Assembly: GCA_030040725.1 (NCBI GenBank)
Contig: JASHTD010000559.1
Location: forward strand, 1-5,905
DNA length: 5,905 nt
Reading direction: 5' to 3'
From: Candidatus Sulfotelmatobacter sp.
Lineage (GTDB): Bacteria; Acidobacteriota; Terriglobia; Terriglobales; Acidobacteriaceae
The position numbers were made by a program, and so were the translations under genes. Of this stretch, positions 1 to 5,199 are shown piece after piece. Each line of letters opens with the position of its first letter. Position 1 is the first letter of the stretch. The notes below the pieces were generated by a model. The model made no database searches. It was not told the origin of the DNA and was given only the letters and a program-made list of their open reading frames with translations.

Positions 1-913
1 CCACTCCAGCGATTTCGGTATTGATCGAAACGTTCTGAAGCTGCGTTTTCTTCCCCGGCTGCGCCGAGAAGCTCAACAGGTACTGGTTGTTGAGGACCTT
101 GTGCAGTTGATCGAGATAGGGCGCGAAACTCACCGGCTGCTGCAATCCCAGGAAGAAAGATTCCCCACCGGTAACATCCGACAGCTTCGCAATGCCCATC
201 TGTCCATTGGTCGCTTCCCAGTAGTTGCGCCCCAAACGGCCCACACCCGGCGCATAGATCGTGTGAATCATGGTCCCGGTTCGCATCGCGACCTGATTCG
301 CCGCATCGACGTCAGGGTTGGTATAGAGCCCATGGCGCCCCATGCCGCGGCGGGCGCGGTCGATTCCGTCGGTGATCATCAGAACTTCACGCCGGTTCTG
401 GGTTGCAGGCCAGCGCTTCATCAGATCGATCACCGAAAGATACGGACTCCCGTAAGCTCCGGTTGAGCCAAGGGGCAGTCTCAGGGAGTTCGCGGCTGCT
501 GCGTGGTCGGTCGTAAAGTTCTGGGCAATCTGGACCGTCGCGTTCCGCATATATCCGACACCGATGGAAGTCGTCGACGGCTGCGCGTTGATGAACGTCT
601 TCAGGTCATCGAGCTGTATCCCCAGAGTCGGGTTCGATGAGTCATCGATCAGGATGAACAGTTCGAGACCGGCACGATCCCCCTGAGCCGGAGTCCACTC
701 CGTCACCTGCAGGCGCTGTTTGCCCTGGGTCACGGCGATGTCTTGCAGACTGAGTCCAGGCATGCGTTTGTTGCTCGGCACGCTTGCCGTGACTGTCATG
801 GTTACGGGCACCGCGGTGGTGCTCTTCTCCTGTGCGTTCGAAGGAGCAGCATTCATAATCGCCGCGGCCATCGTTACTGCTGCACAAACAATGCTGGTGA
901 TTCTTGATTTCAT
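1..913 (-). CDS. Secreted VWA-domain protein (VWFA-related acidobacterial family), 3' end off window
   Basis: The gene reads right to left and is open from the ATG at 913 to base 1, giving 304 codons with the C-terminus missing. The start is supported by AGGAG eight bases upstream (in 921-927). Residues 1-27 form a signal peptide with cleavage likely after SNA (A27|Q28), so the product is exported. A von Willebrand factor A fold follows: strand LFILIDDSSN at 85-94 carries the metal-site motif (D90, S92, N94 where the canonical third residue is Ser), helix QLDDLKTFI at 100-108, GSTGAYGSPYL at about 149-159, and the second metal-site strand VLMITDGID at 177-185. The fold continues to about residue 290 (NNQYLLSF). 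This layout matches the acidobacterial VWFA-related family (TIGR03436 type), whose role is unknown but presumably involves extracytoplasmic protein binding. It has its own strong sigma-54-type promoter. The terminator at 1151-1205 separates it from the carbonic anhydrase gene. Family assignment is confident, function is not. Confidence 0.9.
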   Translation of the reverse strand, partial: MKSRITSIVCAAVTMAAAIMNAAPSNAQEKSTTAVPVTMTVTASVPSNKRMPGLSLQDIAVTQGKQRLQVTEWTPAQGDRAGLELFILIDDSSNPTLGIQLDDLKTFINAQPSTTSIGVGYMRNATVQIAQNFTTDHAAAANSLRLPLGSTGAYGSPYLSVIDLMKRWPATQNRREVLMITDGIDRARRGMGRHGLYTNPDVDAANQVAMRTGTMIHTIYAPGVGRLGRNYWEATNGQMGIAKLSDVTGGESFFLGLQQPVSFAPYLDQLHKVLNNQYLLSFSAQPGKKTQLQNVSINTEIAGV

Positions 914-970
914 ATTGATTTCTCCTTTTTCATTCGATGTCGAGTCTTGCTCGAATCTCACGGTTGATAA

Positions 971-986
971 TGCAACGCCGGTGCCA
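971..986 (-). promoter_or_regulatory. Sigma-54 (RpoN) -24/-12 promoter of the VWA gene
   Basis: On the minus strand the sequence reads TGGCACC-GGCG-TTGCA. The family consensus is TGGCACG-N4-TTGCW, so 11 of 12 conserved positions match. The invariant GG (985-984) and GC (973-972) have the required spacing. Predicted transcription start is near 960, giving a leader of about 47 bases to the ATG at 913. Sigma-54 promoters need an activator bound upstream, and a matching element lies at 1040-1064. Confidence 0.8.
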
Positions 987-1039
987 AATGACAACTCATT
1001 GAGAACAAGGGCGATCTCTTGAGGTGTGCGCTGCGATCC

Positions 1040-1064
1040 CATCGGGAATTCCCGAGAGTTCGCG
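1040..1064 (-). promoter_or_regulatory. Palindromic upstream activator element, copy 1
   Basis: It contains the perfect 14-base palindrome TCGGGAATTCCCGA at 1042-1055. On the minus strand it also contains the core CGCGAACTCTCG (1064-1053). Over 1040-1062 it matches 2410-2432 at 20 of 23 positions. Its promoter-proximal core edge is 93 bases before the predicted start at 960, the usual distance for a sigma-54 enhancer site. The binding protein is unknown. Confidence 0.65.
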
Positions 1065-1150
1065 AACCACACAGATCAAAGGAAAGACGAAAAAGAAGCT
1101 TCGGTTCGTTTAATGGTCGGTAAGCACTGCGGGTCTGCGAGGGAAACACG

Positions 1151-1205
1151 AAAAACAACGGAGGCGTCGCCTCATCTCGAGTTTCCTCGATTCGGCGACG
1201 CTTCC
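1151..1205 (-). terminator. Rho-independent terminator after the carbonic anhydrase gene
   Basis: The arms 1160-1171 and 1194-1205 form a 12-bp stem with one G-U pair. An inner 5-bp stem TCGAG/CTCGA (1177-1181 with 1186-1190) closes a four-base loop. On the minus strand the stem is followed at once by GTTGTTTTTC, a U-rich tail. It starts about 30 bases past the stop codon at 1238 and isolates the cupin/carbonic anhydrase operon from the VWA gene. Confidence 0.85.
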
Positions 1206-1237
1206 GCTATACCGGTCTGGCTATGAGGATGAAGCGG

Positions 1238-1954
1238 CTAGTTCTGACTTTTTGCCGGCGCATTCAAGCGAACGACCTGGCCTGACTCGAGTTCGTATTC
1301 CGCCTCGATCACAGTAAGCTTCCCGGACTTGACGGCGCTCGCGATGATCTCGCTGTTAGCGGACAAATCCAGTGCGCTCTGATGAACGTTCTCTTTGATC
1401 GCCGACTCAACAAGATCATCCGCCTTGGCATAACTCTTCGCTCGAGTTACTGCGGGATCGATCTTTTCTACGATGGCGTCGAGATTCACGCTCGGCATTT
1501 TTTCTCCGGAGCAAGCTGCGTTCACGGCTCCGCACTTCTGATGCCCAAGCACCACCAGCAGCGGACTGTGCAAGTGTTCCACCGCGTACTCGATACTTCC
1601 GAGTGCCACTTTGTCGGCGATATTCCCCGCAGTGCGTACCACAAAAATATCTCCCAGGCTCTGGTCGAAAACCAGCTCTGGACCTACCCGGCTGTCGGAG
1701 CAGGCAAGGATGATGGCCTTGGGAGATTGTCCAGAGGCGAGCTTGCGGCGAAGAGAAACGACATCGCGCGCCTGAGGCTTGCTGGCTACAAATCGGCGAT
1801 TGCCGGCCATCAGGCTATCCCAGACTTCGGCGGCCGACGGCGAGCTGTGACTGGCAGCGTGCGATGCATGTTGCGCAGGAACGGCAGGAGCCGATTGCGC
1901 GAATCCTGAACCTGCGAGCGATAACACCAGAAAAAGGTAGAGTGTGCGGATCAT
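1238..1954 (-). CDS. Exported beta-class carbonic anhydrase
   Basis: The predicted 238-residue enzyme interconverts CO2 and bicarbonate. The zinc site of the beta class is complete: CSDSR at 85-89 supplies C85, D87 and R89, and GHQKCGAV at 137-144 supplies H138 and C141. Other family motifs are GNRRF (51-55) and VVRTAGNI (105-112). Residues 1-19 form a signal peptide (cleavage likely after GFA). A His/Ser/Ala-rich linker (about 20-40) precedes the catalytic domain, so the enzyme should act in the periplasm, unlike cytoplasmic housekeeping beta enzymes. The start codon overlaps the cupin stop (ATGA at 1954-1951), and GGAGG at 1963-1967 lies eight bases upstream inside the cupin gene, indicating translational coupling. 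It is probably transcribed from the sigma-54 promoter at 2343-2359 and ends at the terminator at 1151-1205. The catalytic assignment is strong; the physiological purpose (pH, CO2 supply) cannot be read here. Confidence 0.95.
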   Translation of the reverse strand: MIRTLYLFLVLSLAGSGFAQSAPAVPAQHASHAASHSSPSAAEVWDSLMAGNRRFVASKPQARDVVSLRRKLASGQSPKAIILACSDSRVGPELVFDQSLGDIFVVRTAGNIADKVALGSIEYAVEHLHSPLLVVLGHQKCGAVNAACSGEKMPSVNLDAIVEKIDPAVTRAKSYAKADDLVESAIKENVHQSALDLSANSEIIASAVKSGKLTVIEAEYELESGQVVRLNAPAKSQN

Positions 1955-2292
1955 GAATGTTTCCTCCAGAGAGTATCTCCATCTGTATCTTCGATGGGTT
2001 TGAGTATGGTGAGCATCACCGTGTCGGTCTCGGGGAGAATCTGGTATTCGACGAACTCGGGAATCTCAAACCATTTGCGGTCATATTCCATCAGGCTGCC
2101 GTTGATCGCAATTTTGCCGGTTCCGCGAATGAAGCACAGTGTGGCAGCCGAGGTTTCCAAGCGGTATTCGACGTTTTTGTCCTGAGGTTCTAAGTAGTCA
2201 AGATTGCCGAATGCCGAATCGTCCCTGTGAACATGGAAACTTCGATTTCCGGCCAAGTGTTCGACAGTGAACTTGGCGCCAGTTTCAGTCAT
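1951..2292 (-). CDS. Small cupin-like protein
   Basis: A 113-residue cytoplasmic protein without signal peptide or membrane segment. The central part looks like a single cupin barrel: IRGTGKIAING at 55-65 resembles the first cupin motif's G-x-G turn and strand, and WFEIPEFVEYQI at 74-85 resembles the second. The usual metal-binding His/Glu set is absent, since the only nearby histidines (H12, H20, H22) lie before the barrel. It is therefore more likely a non-metal or regulatory cupin than an oxygenase. The ATG at 2292 was chosen because GGGAG lies eight bases upstream and because the predicted transcript starts at 2332, inside the 40-residue upstream in-frame extension. Its stop overlaps the carbonic anhydrase start by four bases, so the two are an operon. 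Specific function unknown. Confidence 0.8.
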   Translation of the reverse strand: MTETGAKFTVEHLAGNRSFHVHRDDSAFGNLDYLEPQDKNVEYRLETSAATLCFIRGTGKIAINGSLMEYDRKWFEIPEFVEYQILPETDTVMLTILKPIEDTDGDTLWRKHS

Positions 2293-2342
2293 TGTCGTTT
2301 CTCCCGTCGGGTGCCGACTCAGTGCCACCCTGCCAATGACGT

Positions 2343-2359
2343 TGCAACCTCCGTGCCAG
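2343..2359 (-). promoter_or_regulatory. Sigma-54 (RpoN) -24/-12 promoter of the cupin/carbonic anhydrase operon
   Basis: On the minus strand the sequence reads CTGGCACG-GAGG-TTGCA, a full match to the conserved positions of TGGCACG-N4-TTGCW. The invariant GG (2357-2356) and GC (2345-2344) are correctly spaced. It begins one base after the TAA stop of the upstream membrane protein gene. The predicted start is near 2332, giving a 40-base leader to the ATG at 2292. Confidence 0.85.
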
Positions 2360-3325
2360 TTAGCGAGTGTTGAGGGCAATGGGCTTATGGGAGCCGGAGG
2401 GTCCCGGTCCATCGGAGATTCCCGGGAGTTCGTGATGTCTGGCGTTGTCTACCGCTGTTGCGCGGGCTGGCTGCGGGTCATCTGCGCAGCATGGTTGCAT
2501 GGGCGTTCCCATCTCGACATAGAGTCGCTCGATGCTTTGTTGGCGGTCATGCACAAGACCGGCACGTGGGTAATCCAATTCGGAAACCAACGACAGCACG
2601 ATCGCAACTGTCAATGGCACGACCAGCATGGCCAGGAAGAACCTATGTCGCATGCTGTATCCCACGACAAAACAGGTCAGTCCCGATATCAGGATCATGA
2701 CGAACCAAATCACGATGGGGATGCGCTTTTCCTCAGCTGCCGTCCTCTGTTCAATCAGATCCGGCAATTCGCCCATGGCCTGCACAAATATGGGAGTGAC
2801 CACGTTTGGTTTCTCTTGAACCAGTCGAGTCGTCTCCAGCCACATCTCGTTCTGCAGTTGCTTGGCTTGGCGGATGCTCTCCTGTATCGCCGGCTCATTC
2901 GATCCGGCCTCTCCAAATTCGGCGCGGGCAGCGACATATTTCGCGAGCGAGGACAAGATTTCGTTTCGAAACGGCTGCGGTAATAGCTGAGCACGCTCCT
3001 GGACAGTGATGAGCGCATTCGCCTCGTCGACCACCAGTTGATTTCGGTGTTCGTAGTGTGGCAAGGCCATGGGGAGACTGAATCCAAGCAGCAGGCCCAG
3101 CAGCACACTCAGTTCGGCTCGGGCAGATTCGACTAACGACTGACGTTCGCTGTCGGCTCCCGGCCACAGTTGACGGAGCCTGAAACCGAATTCCACGATC
3201 AACATCAAGCCGCCCAGCAAGAGGGGAAAGAATAGCTCTGTGTGTGCAATAACCCACAGCAATGGGCCTGCCGAGTAGTCGACCTGCACCGGCAATGATG
3301 GCTGTACGATTTGAACAAGTAGCAT
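2360..3325 (-). CDS. DUF4239 (bestrophin-like) integral membrane protein
   Basis: A 321-residue protein with four predicted membrane helices in a 2+2 pattern: about 30-48, 72-89, 202-223 and 228-247. The roughly 110-residue middle segment is soluble and helical. Family-like signatures are HRNQLVVDEANAL (93-105) after helix 2 and SELDYPRAGLV (248-258) after helix 4, both typical of DUF4239, a family distantly likened to bestrophin channels. No activity is proven for the family. The ATG at 3325 has only a weak purine-rich site (GAGAG), but it puts the N-terminus where the family begins. Residues 273-321 are an unusual Pro/Gly/Ser/Ala-rich tail beyond the normal domain end. The DNA for this tail carries the palindromic element that appears to regulate the next operon. 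An 82-base gap separates the gene from its upstream neighbour; no clear promoter was found. Confidence 0.8.
   Translation of the reverse strand: MLLVQIVQPSLPVQVDYSAGPLLWVIAHTELFFPLLLGGLMLIVEFGFRLRQLWPGADSERQSLVESARAELSVLLGLLLGFSLPMALPHYEHRNQLVVDEANALITVQERAQLLPQPFRNEILSSLAKYVAARAEFGEAGSNEPAIQESIRQAKQLQNEMWLETTRLVQEKPNVVTPIFVQAMGELPDLIEQRTAAEEKRIPIVIWFVMILISGLTCFVVGYSMRHRFFLAMLVVPLTVAIVLSLVSELDYPRAGLVHDRQQSIERLYVEMGTPMQPCCADDPQPARATAVDNARHHELPGISDGPGPSGSHKPIALNTR
2410..2434 (-). promoter_or_regulatory. Palindromic upstream activator element, copy 2
   Basis: It matches copy 1 at 20 of 23 positions (2410-2432 versus 1040-1062). Its minus-strand core is CACGAACTCCCG (2434-2423). The proximal core edge is 91 bases before the predicted start at 2332, compared with 93 for copy 1. 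It lies within the 3' coding end of the DUF4239 gene rather than in non-coding DNA. Confidence 0.65.
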
Positions 3326-3407
3326 ACGTGCTCTCTCAAGAAGCCTTTATGGCTCGAAATGTTGCCGCGCTTCGTTCGTAGTGTCGAGCGCGGAGAACTT
3401 CTGACTG
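3326..3407 (-). other. Gap between the CHAC-protein and DUF4239 genes, weak hairpin
   Basis: It contains a 7-bp inverted repeat, CCGCGCT at 3365-3371 with AGCGCGG at 3387-3393, and a 15-base loop. The minus-strand sequence after it (CAACATTTCG) is not a convincing U-tract, so it is at best a weak terminator. No sigma-54 pattern is present, and a vegetative promoter is not obvious. Confidence 0.35.
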
Positions 3408-4088
3408 TTACTGCAGCGGCGGATCGGTCATTCCCTGGAATGTAGTTCCGAGAAATTTCCCTGTCGCGTCGAAATTCCAGTTGAAAATGGCTTGGCCGGC
3501 ATTGGCGCAAGCATGGCAGCCATTGCGCAGAGGATACGCGACCGTGAACTCAACCCCGCCACCAGGGCCGGCCTGCGAGTTCGGCCACATCTTCCCATCG
3601 CGGTCTCCGGGCCAAACGTCGACTTTGGGAAACTGTCGTTTGGCATCTTGAAACTGGGAGCTTTGTTTCATAGTCTTGACGTCAAGCAGCTTCAGATCCT
3701 CAACGTTGACAATGCGCGGGTGTCCGTTCAGCAGCAGAAAACCGTAGTTGGTATTCGCTCGCAGCGGATAGGTAATCCAAGCAAAAGCTACGAGACCTTC
3801 ATCTTGAAATCCCGTCATGACGCCAAACTCTCCGTGACTCTGCGCAAAAAGCTCACGTGTGAACCGTACGGCGTTTGCGGGCGCGCCAGCTCCAGCCATC
3901 TGTCCGATTACGCACTCCGCGTAGTCGGACCCAGATTGCTTCTCGCAAACTGCGTGGGCCTTGGTCATAAATTGCGCCGGCATTTGCCAGAGAGACGAGG
4001 CGTCAATCTTGCCGGGAGCAGCTTTTGATTGCGCGCTCAGGCTGACACAAGCGAAGAGAGAAGCAGGCAGCACATAGGCATAACGCAT
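3408..4088 (-). CDS. Secreted protein of unknown function with a CHAC motif
   Basis: A 226-residue protein. The ATG at 4088 is favoured because GGAG sits seven bases upstream and the protein then begins with a good signal peptide (MRYAYVLPASLFACVSLSA, cleavage likely after A19). A longer in-frame GTG start at 4160 would put a non-signal-like stretch first. The mature part has four cysteines in two pairs: C48 and C59, then C191-H-A-C194 near the C-terminus in NGCHACANAGQ, followed by FNWNFDATGKFLG (202-214). Such pairs in an exported protein suggest disulfides or metal binding. CHAC is not a haem c site, which would be CxxCH. It lies 110 bases downstream of the LPxTG protein gene, across a strong hairpin, on the same strand. 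I recognise no characterised family. Confidence 0.8.
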   Translation of the reverse strand: MRYAYVLPASLFACVSLSAQSKAAPGKIDASSLWQMPAQFMTKAHAVCEKQSGSDYAECVIGQMAGAGAPANAVRFTRELFAQSHGEFGVMTGFQDEGLVAFAWITYPLRANTNYGFLLLNGHPRIVNVEDLKLLDVKTMKQSSQFQDAKRQFPKVDVWPGDRDGKMWPNSQAGPGGGVEFTVAYPLRNGCHACANAGQAIFNWNFDATGKFLGTTFQGMTDPPLQ

Positions 4089-4133
4089 TTTCAATCTCCA
4101 ATTCGCGGCACGCCGGCCGCGGATAAATCGTAA

Positions 4134-4178
4134 GAGCGCCGAAGCGCCCAGCAACCCCACCTCCTGGGTTGCGGGCGC
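4134..4178 (-). terminator. Strong hairpin with overlapping alternative hairpin (terminator or attenuator)
   Basis: Stem A pairs 4144-4149 with 4173-4178 and 4151-4157 with 4166-4172. That is 13 pairs with one bulged base (4150) and an eight-base loop reading AGGAGGTG on the minus strand. Stem B pairs 4144-4149 with 4134-4139 around a UUCG tetraloop (4140-4143). Both use 4144-4149, so they exclude each other. The hairpin begins about 20 bases past the stop of the LPxTG gene. The following tail (CTCTTACGATTTATCC) is only moderately U-rich, so termination may be partial and the downstream gene may be read through. Confidence 0.6.
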
Positions 4179-4198
4179 CTCGATGCGCTGGCTAGCAG

Positions 4199-4855
4199 TT
4201 ACGCTGCATCGCGGGTTGGCACGAAGCGAAGCCCAAACCCAGCGCCTACCGCCAGCAGGCCGAGCAGTCCCAGCAACGGAAGCGAGCTGCCAGTCGACGG
4301 CAGAGCCGGGGCCGGAGCAACGGTATCGACCACTTCGGCAATCTCAACTTCCTCACCGCTCGGTTCAACCGCCTTCACCGGTGTCTGTTCGACGACCGGA
4401 GCCGGCGCTTCGTCACGCACAGAGAGAACAGGTTCGTTCACGGTCTGCGCGATCTGCGTCGCCCGGGCCTTGCGATAGACAAACTCCTGTCCGAAGTTGT
4501 CTCCCGGATAGAACCACGCCTTCACAGCCTCCGGAGTTCCAGACGGTCTTTCCGCGAACTTAATGACCGTGTCTCCCTTGGGCTGCAGCCGGTAGTTCGG
4601 CACCGCCAGAATCGTCGTGATCAGCCGCGTACGATCTGCGTTCCAGATCTGCACGATGTGACGATCCGACGAGCTGTCCATCAGCTGGAACCAGTATGTG
4701 CCCGAAGGCAGCACCATATCTGAAATTTCCACTGGCTCAGAAAAGGTGATTTTGGTTGCTTTATTCCACGTGTCGGCTTTGGCGTTGCTCGATGCGAACA
4801 AGGCAGCGATCGCGACCAGGCACAACACAATCATTTGCAGTTTGTGCGATTTCAT
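4199..4855 (-). CDS. Secreted protein with C-terminal LPxTG-like anchor (putative sortase substrate)
   Basis: A 218-residue protein with three parts. Residues 1-27 are a signal peptide (cleavage likely after AKA). The mature domain, about 28-150, has motifs shared by a family common in Acidobacteriota (EPVEISDMVLPSGTYWFQL, SDRHIVQIW, ILAVPNYRL, KAWFYPGDNFGQEFVY). A Pro/Glu/Val-rich linker, about 151-184, follows. The C-terminus is a textbook sorting-signal layout: LPSTG at 185-189, a hydrophobic segment 192-209, then a short tail with R210 and R215. Sortases of Gram-positive bacteria cut between T and G of such motifs; in a diderm the destination is uncertain. A sortase gene lies about 750 bases away on the opposite strand, making a substrate/enzyme pair plausible. 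Start support is GGAG eight bases before the ATG. A possible sigma-54 promoter is at 5005-5020. The function of the mature domain is unknown. Confidence 0.85.
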   Translation of the reverse strand: MKSHKLQMIVLCLVAIAALFASSNAKADTWNKATKITFSEPVEISDMVLPSGTYWFQLMDSSSDRHIVQIWNADRTRLITTILAVPNYRLQPKGDTVIKFAERPSGTPEAVKAWFYPGDNFGQEFVYRKARATQIAQTVNEPVLSVRDEAPAPVVEQTPVKAVEPSGEEVEIAEVVDTVAPAPALPSTGSSLPLLGLLGLLAVGAGFGLRFVPTRDAA

Positions 4856-5004
4856 TTTTTCTTCTCCATTTAGTTTTAATCTTCGAACCTATGGACAAGG
4901 AGTGATCCTGTGTCCTGCCTCGCCGCAACAACGCGACGAACTCGGACGCTGCCTTTCGAAACTTCACTTGCTGCGCTTCTCGAGCCGACGTCCACCATTC
5001 ACAG

Positions 5005-5020
5005 TGCAAAGCGTTCGCCA
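5005..5020 (-). promoter_or_regulatory. Possible sigma-54 promoter of the LPxTG gene
   Basis: The minus strand reads TGGCGAA-CGCT-TTGCA. It keeps the invariant GG (5019-5018) and GC (5007-5006) at correct spacing and the full -12 box, but differs at three -24 positions (9 of 12 matches). The predicted start near 4994 gives a 139-base leader, longer than for the other genes. The element core at 5077-5088 upstream raises its credibility. Confidence 0.5.
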
Positions 5021-5076
5021 AACTCAACCTCCTTCAAAACACGCGCCTTAGGACGTTTTACAACTCACGAATCCGT

Positions 5077-5088
5077 CGAGAGTTCACG
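5077..5088 (-). promoter_or_regulatory. Upstream activator element core, copy 3
   Basis: The minus strand reads CGTGAACTCTCG, 11 of 12 identical to the core of copy 1 and fitting CRYGAACTCYCG. The adjoining palindromic half is poorly kept. The near edge is 83 bases from the predicted LPxTG start, about one helical turn closer than copies 1 and 2. It lies between two outward-facing sigma-54-like sites and could serve both. Confidence 0.45.
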
Positions 5089-5129
5089 AGATTTCGAGAC
5101 GAACAGCAGCCCGCACGCAAGCGATGGAG

Positions 5130-5188
5130 CGCCAAACTTCGCGATCGTCTTTAGAAACAGAGCGCTTCGTCTTTCGCGAGATTTGGCG
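5130..5188. repeat. 15-base inverted repeat upstream of the STAS gene
   Basis: The arms 5130-5144 and 5174-5188 are reverse complements at 13 of 15 positions, with a 29-base spacer. The right arm overlaps the -24 box of the possible STAS promoter, so a dimeric protein bound here could block it. It lies upstream of the predicted transcript start, so it would act as DNA rather than as an RNA hairpin if that promoter is real. Confidence 0.45.
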
Positions 5189-5199
5189 GTCGGCGTGCA
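5184..5199 (+). promoter_or_regulatory. Possible sigma-54 promoter of the STAS/sortase genes
   Basis: The sequence reads TGGCGGT-CGGC-GTGCA. It has correct GG/GC spacing (5185-5186 and 5197-5198) but only 8 of 12 consensus matches. The predicted start near 5210 gives a 39-base leader to the ATG at 5249, close to the 40 and 47 bases seen for the two strong sites. Weak on its own; the context makes it worth listing. Confidence 0.35.

Larger units (their letters stand above)
914..1150 (-). other. Non-coding upstream region of the VWA gene
   Basis: No credible gene lies here on either strand; the short open frames are random-looking. Read on the minus strand it holds the palindromic element (1040-1064), the sigma-54 promoter (971-986) and a 47-base leader. 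The leader contains a small possible hairpin (CGAG 941-944 with CTCG 950-953) and the ribosome binding site at 921-927. Confidence 0.7.

Noticed and set aside
967..994. A sigma-70-like pair, TTGTCA (994-989) and CATTAT (972-967), upstream of the VWA gene
   Set aside because: It overlaps the much better sigma-54 site, the -10 match is only 4/6 and the spacer is 16; the sigma-54 reading also has a matching upstream element.
1382..1909. 175-codon plus-strand frame opposite the carbonic anhydrase gene
   Set aside because: It is antisense to a strongly supported enzyme and shows no protein-like features; the same holds for the 178-codon plus-strand frame at 3492-4028.
1951..2412. Longer start for the cupin protein at 2412
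   Set aside because: The extra 40 residues are Pro-rich and unlike the family, they overlap the DUF4239 gene and the promoter, and the ATG at 2292 has its own ribosome binding site.
3365..3393. Hairpin after the CHAC protein gene as a terminator
   Set aside because: Short stem, 15-base loop and no U-tract on the minus strand; kept only as a note on the gap.
3408..4160. GTG start at 4160 for the CHAC protein
   Set aside because: The GTG is part of the hairpin loop and overlaps the AGGAGG; the ATG at 4088 has a correctly spaced GGAG and gives a clean signal peptide.
4217..4232. TGGCACG on the plus strand within the LPxTG gene
   Set aside because: No -12 box at the right distance (nearest GC is off by one) and no gene downstream on that strand.
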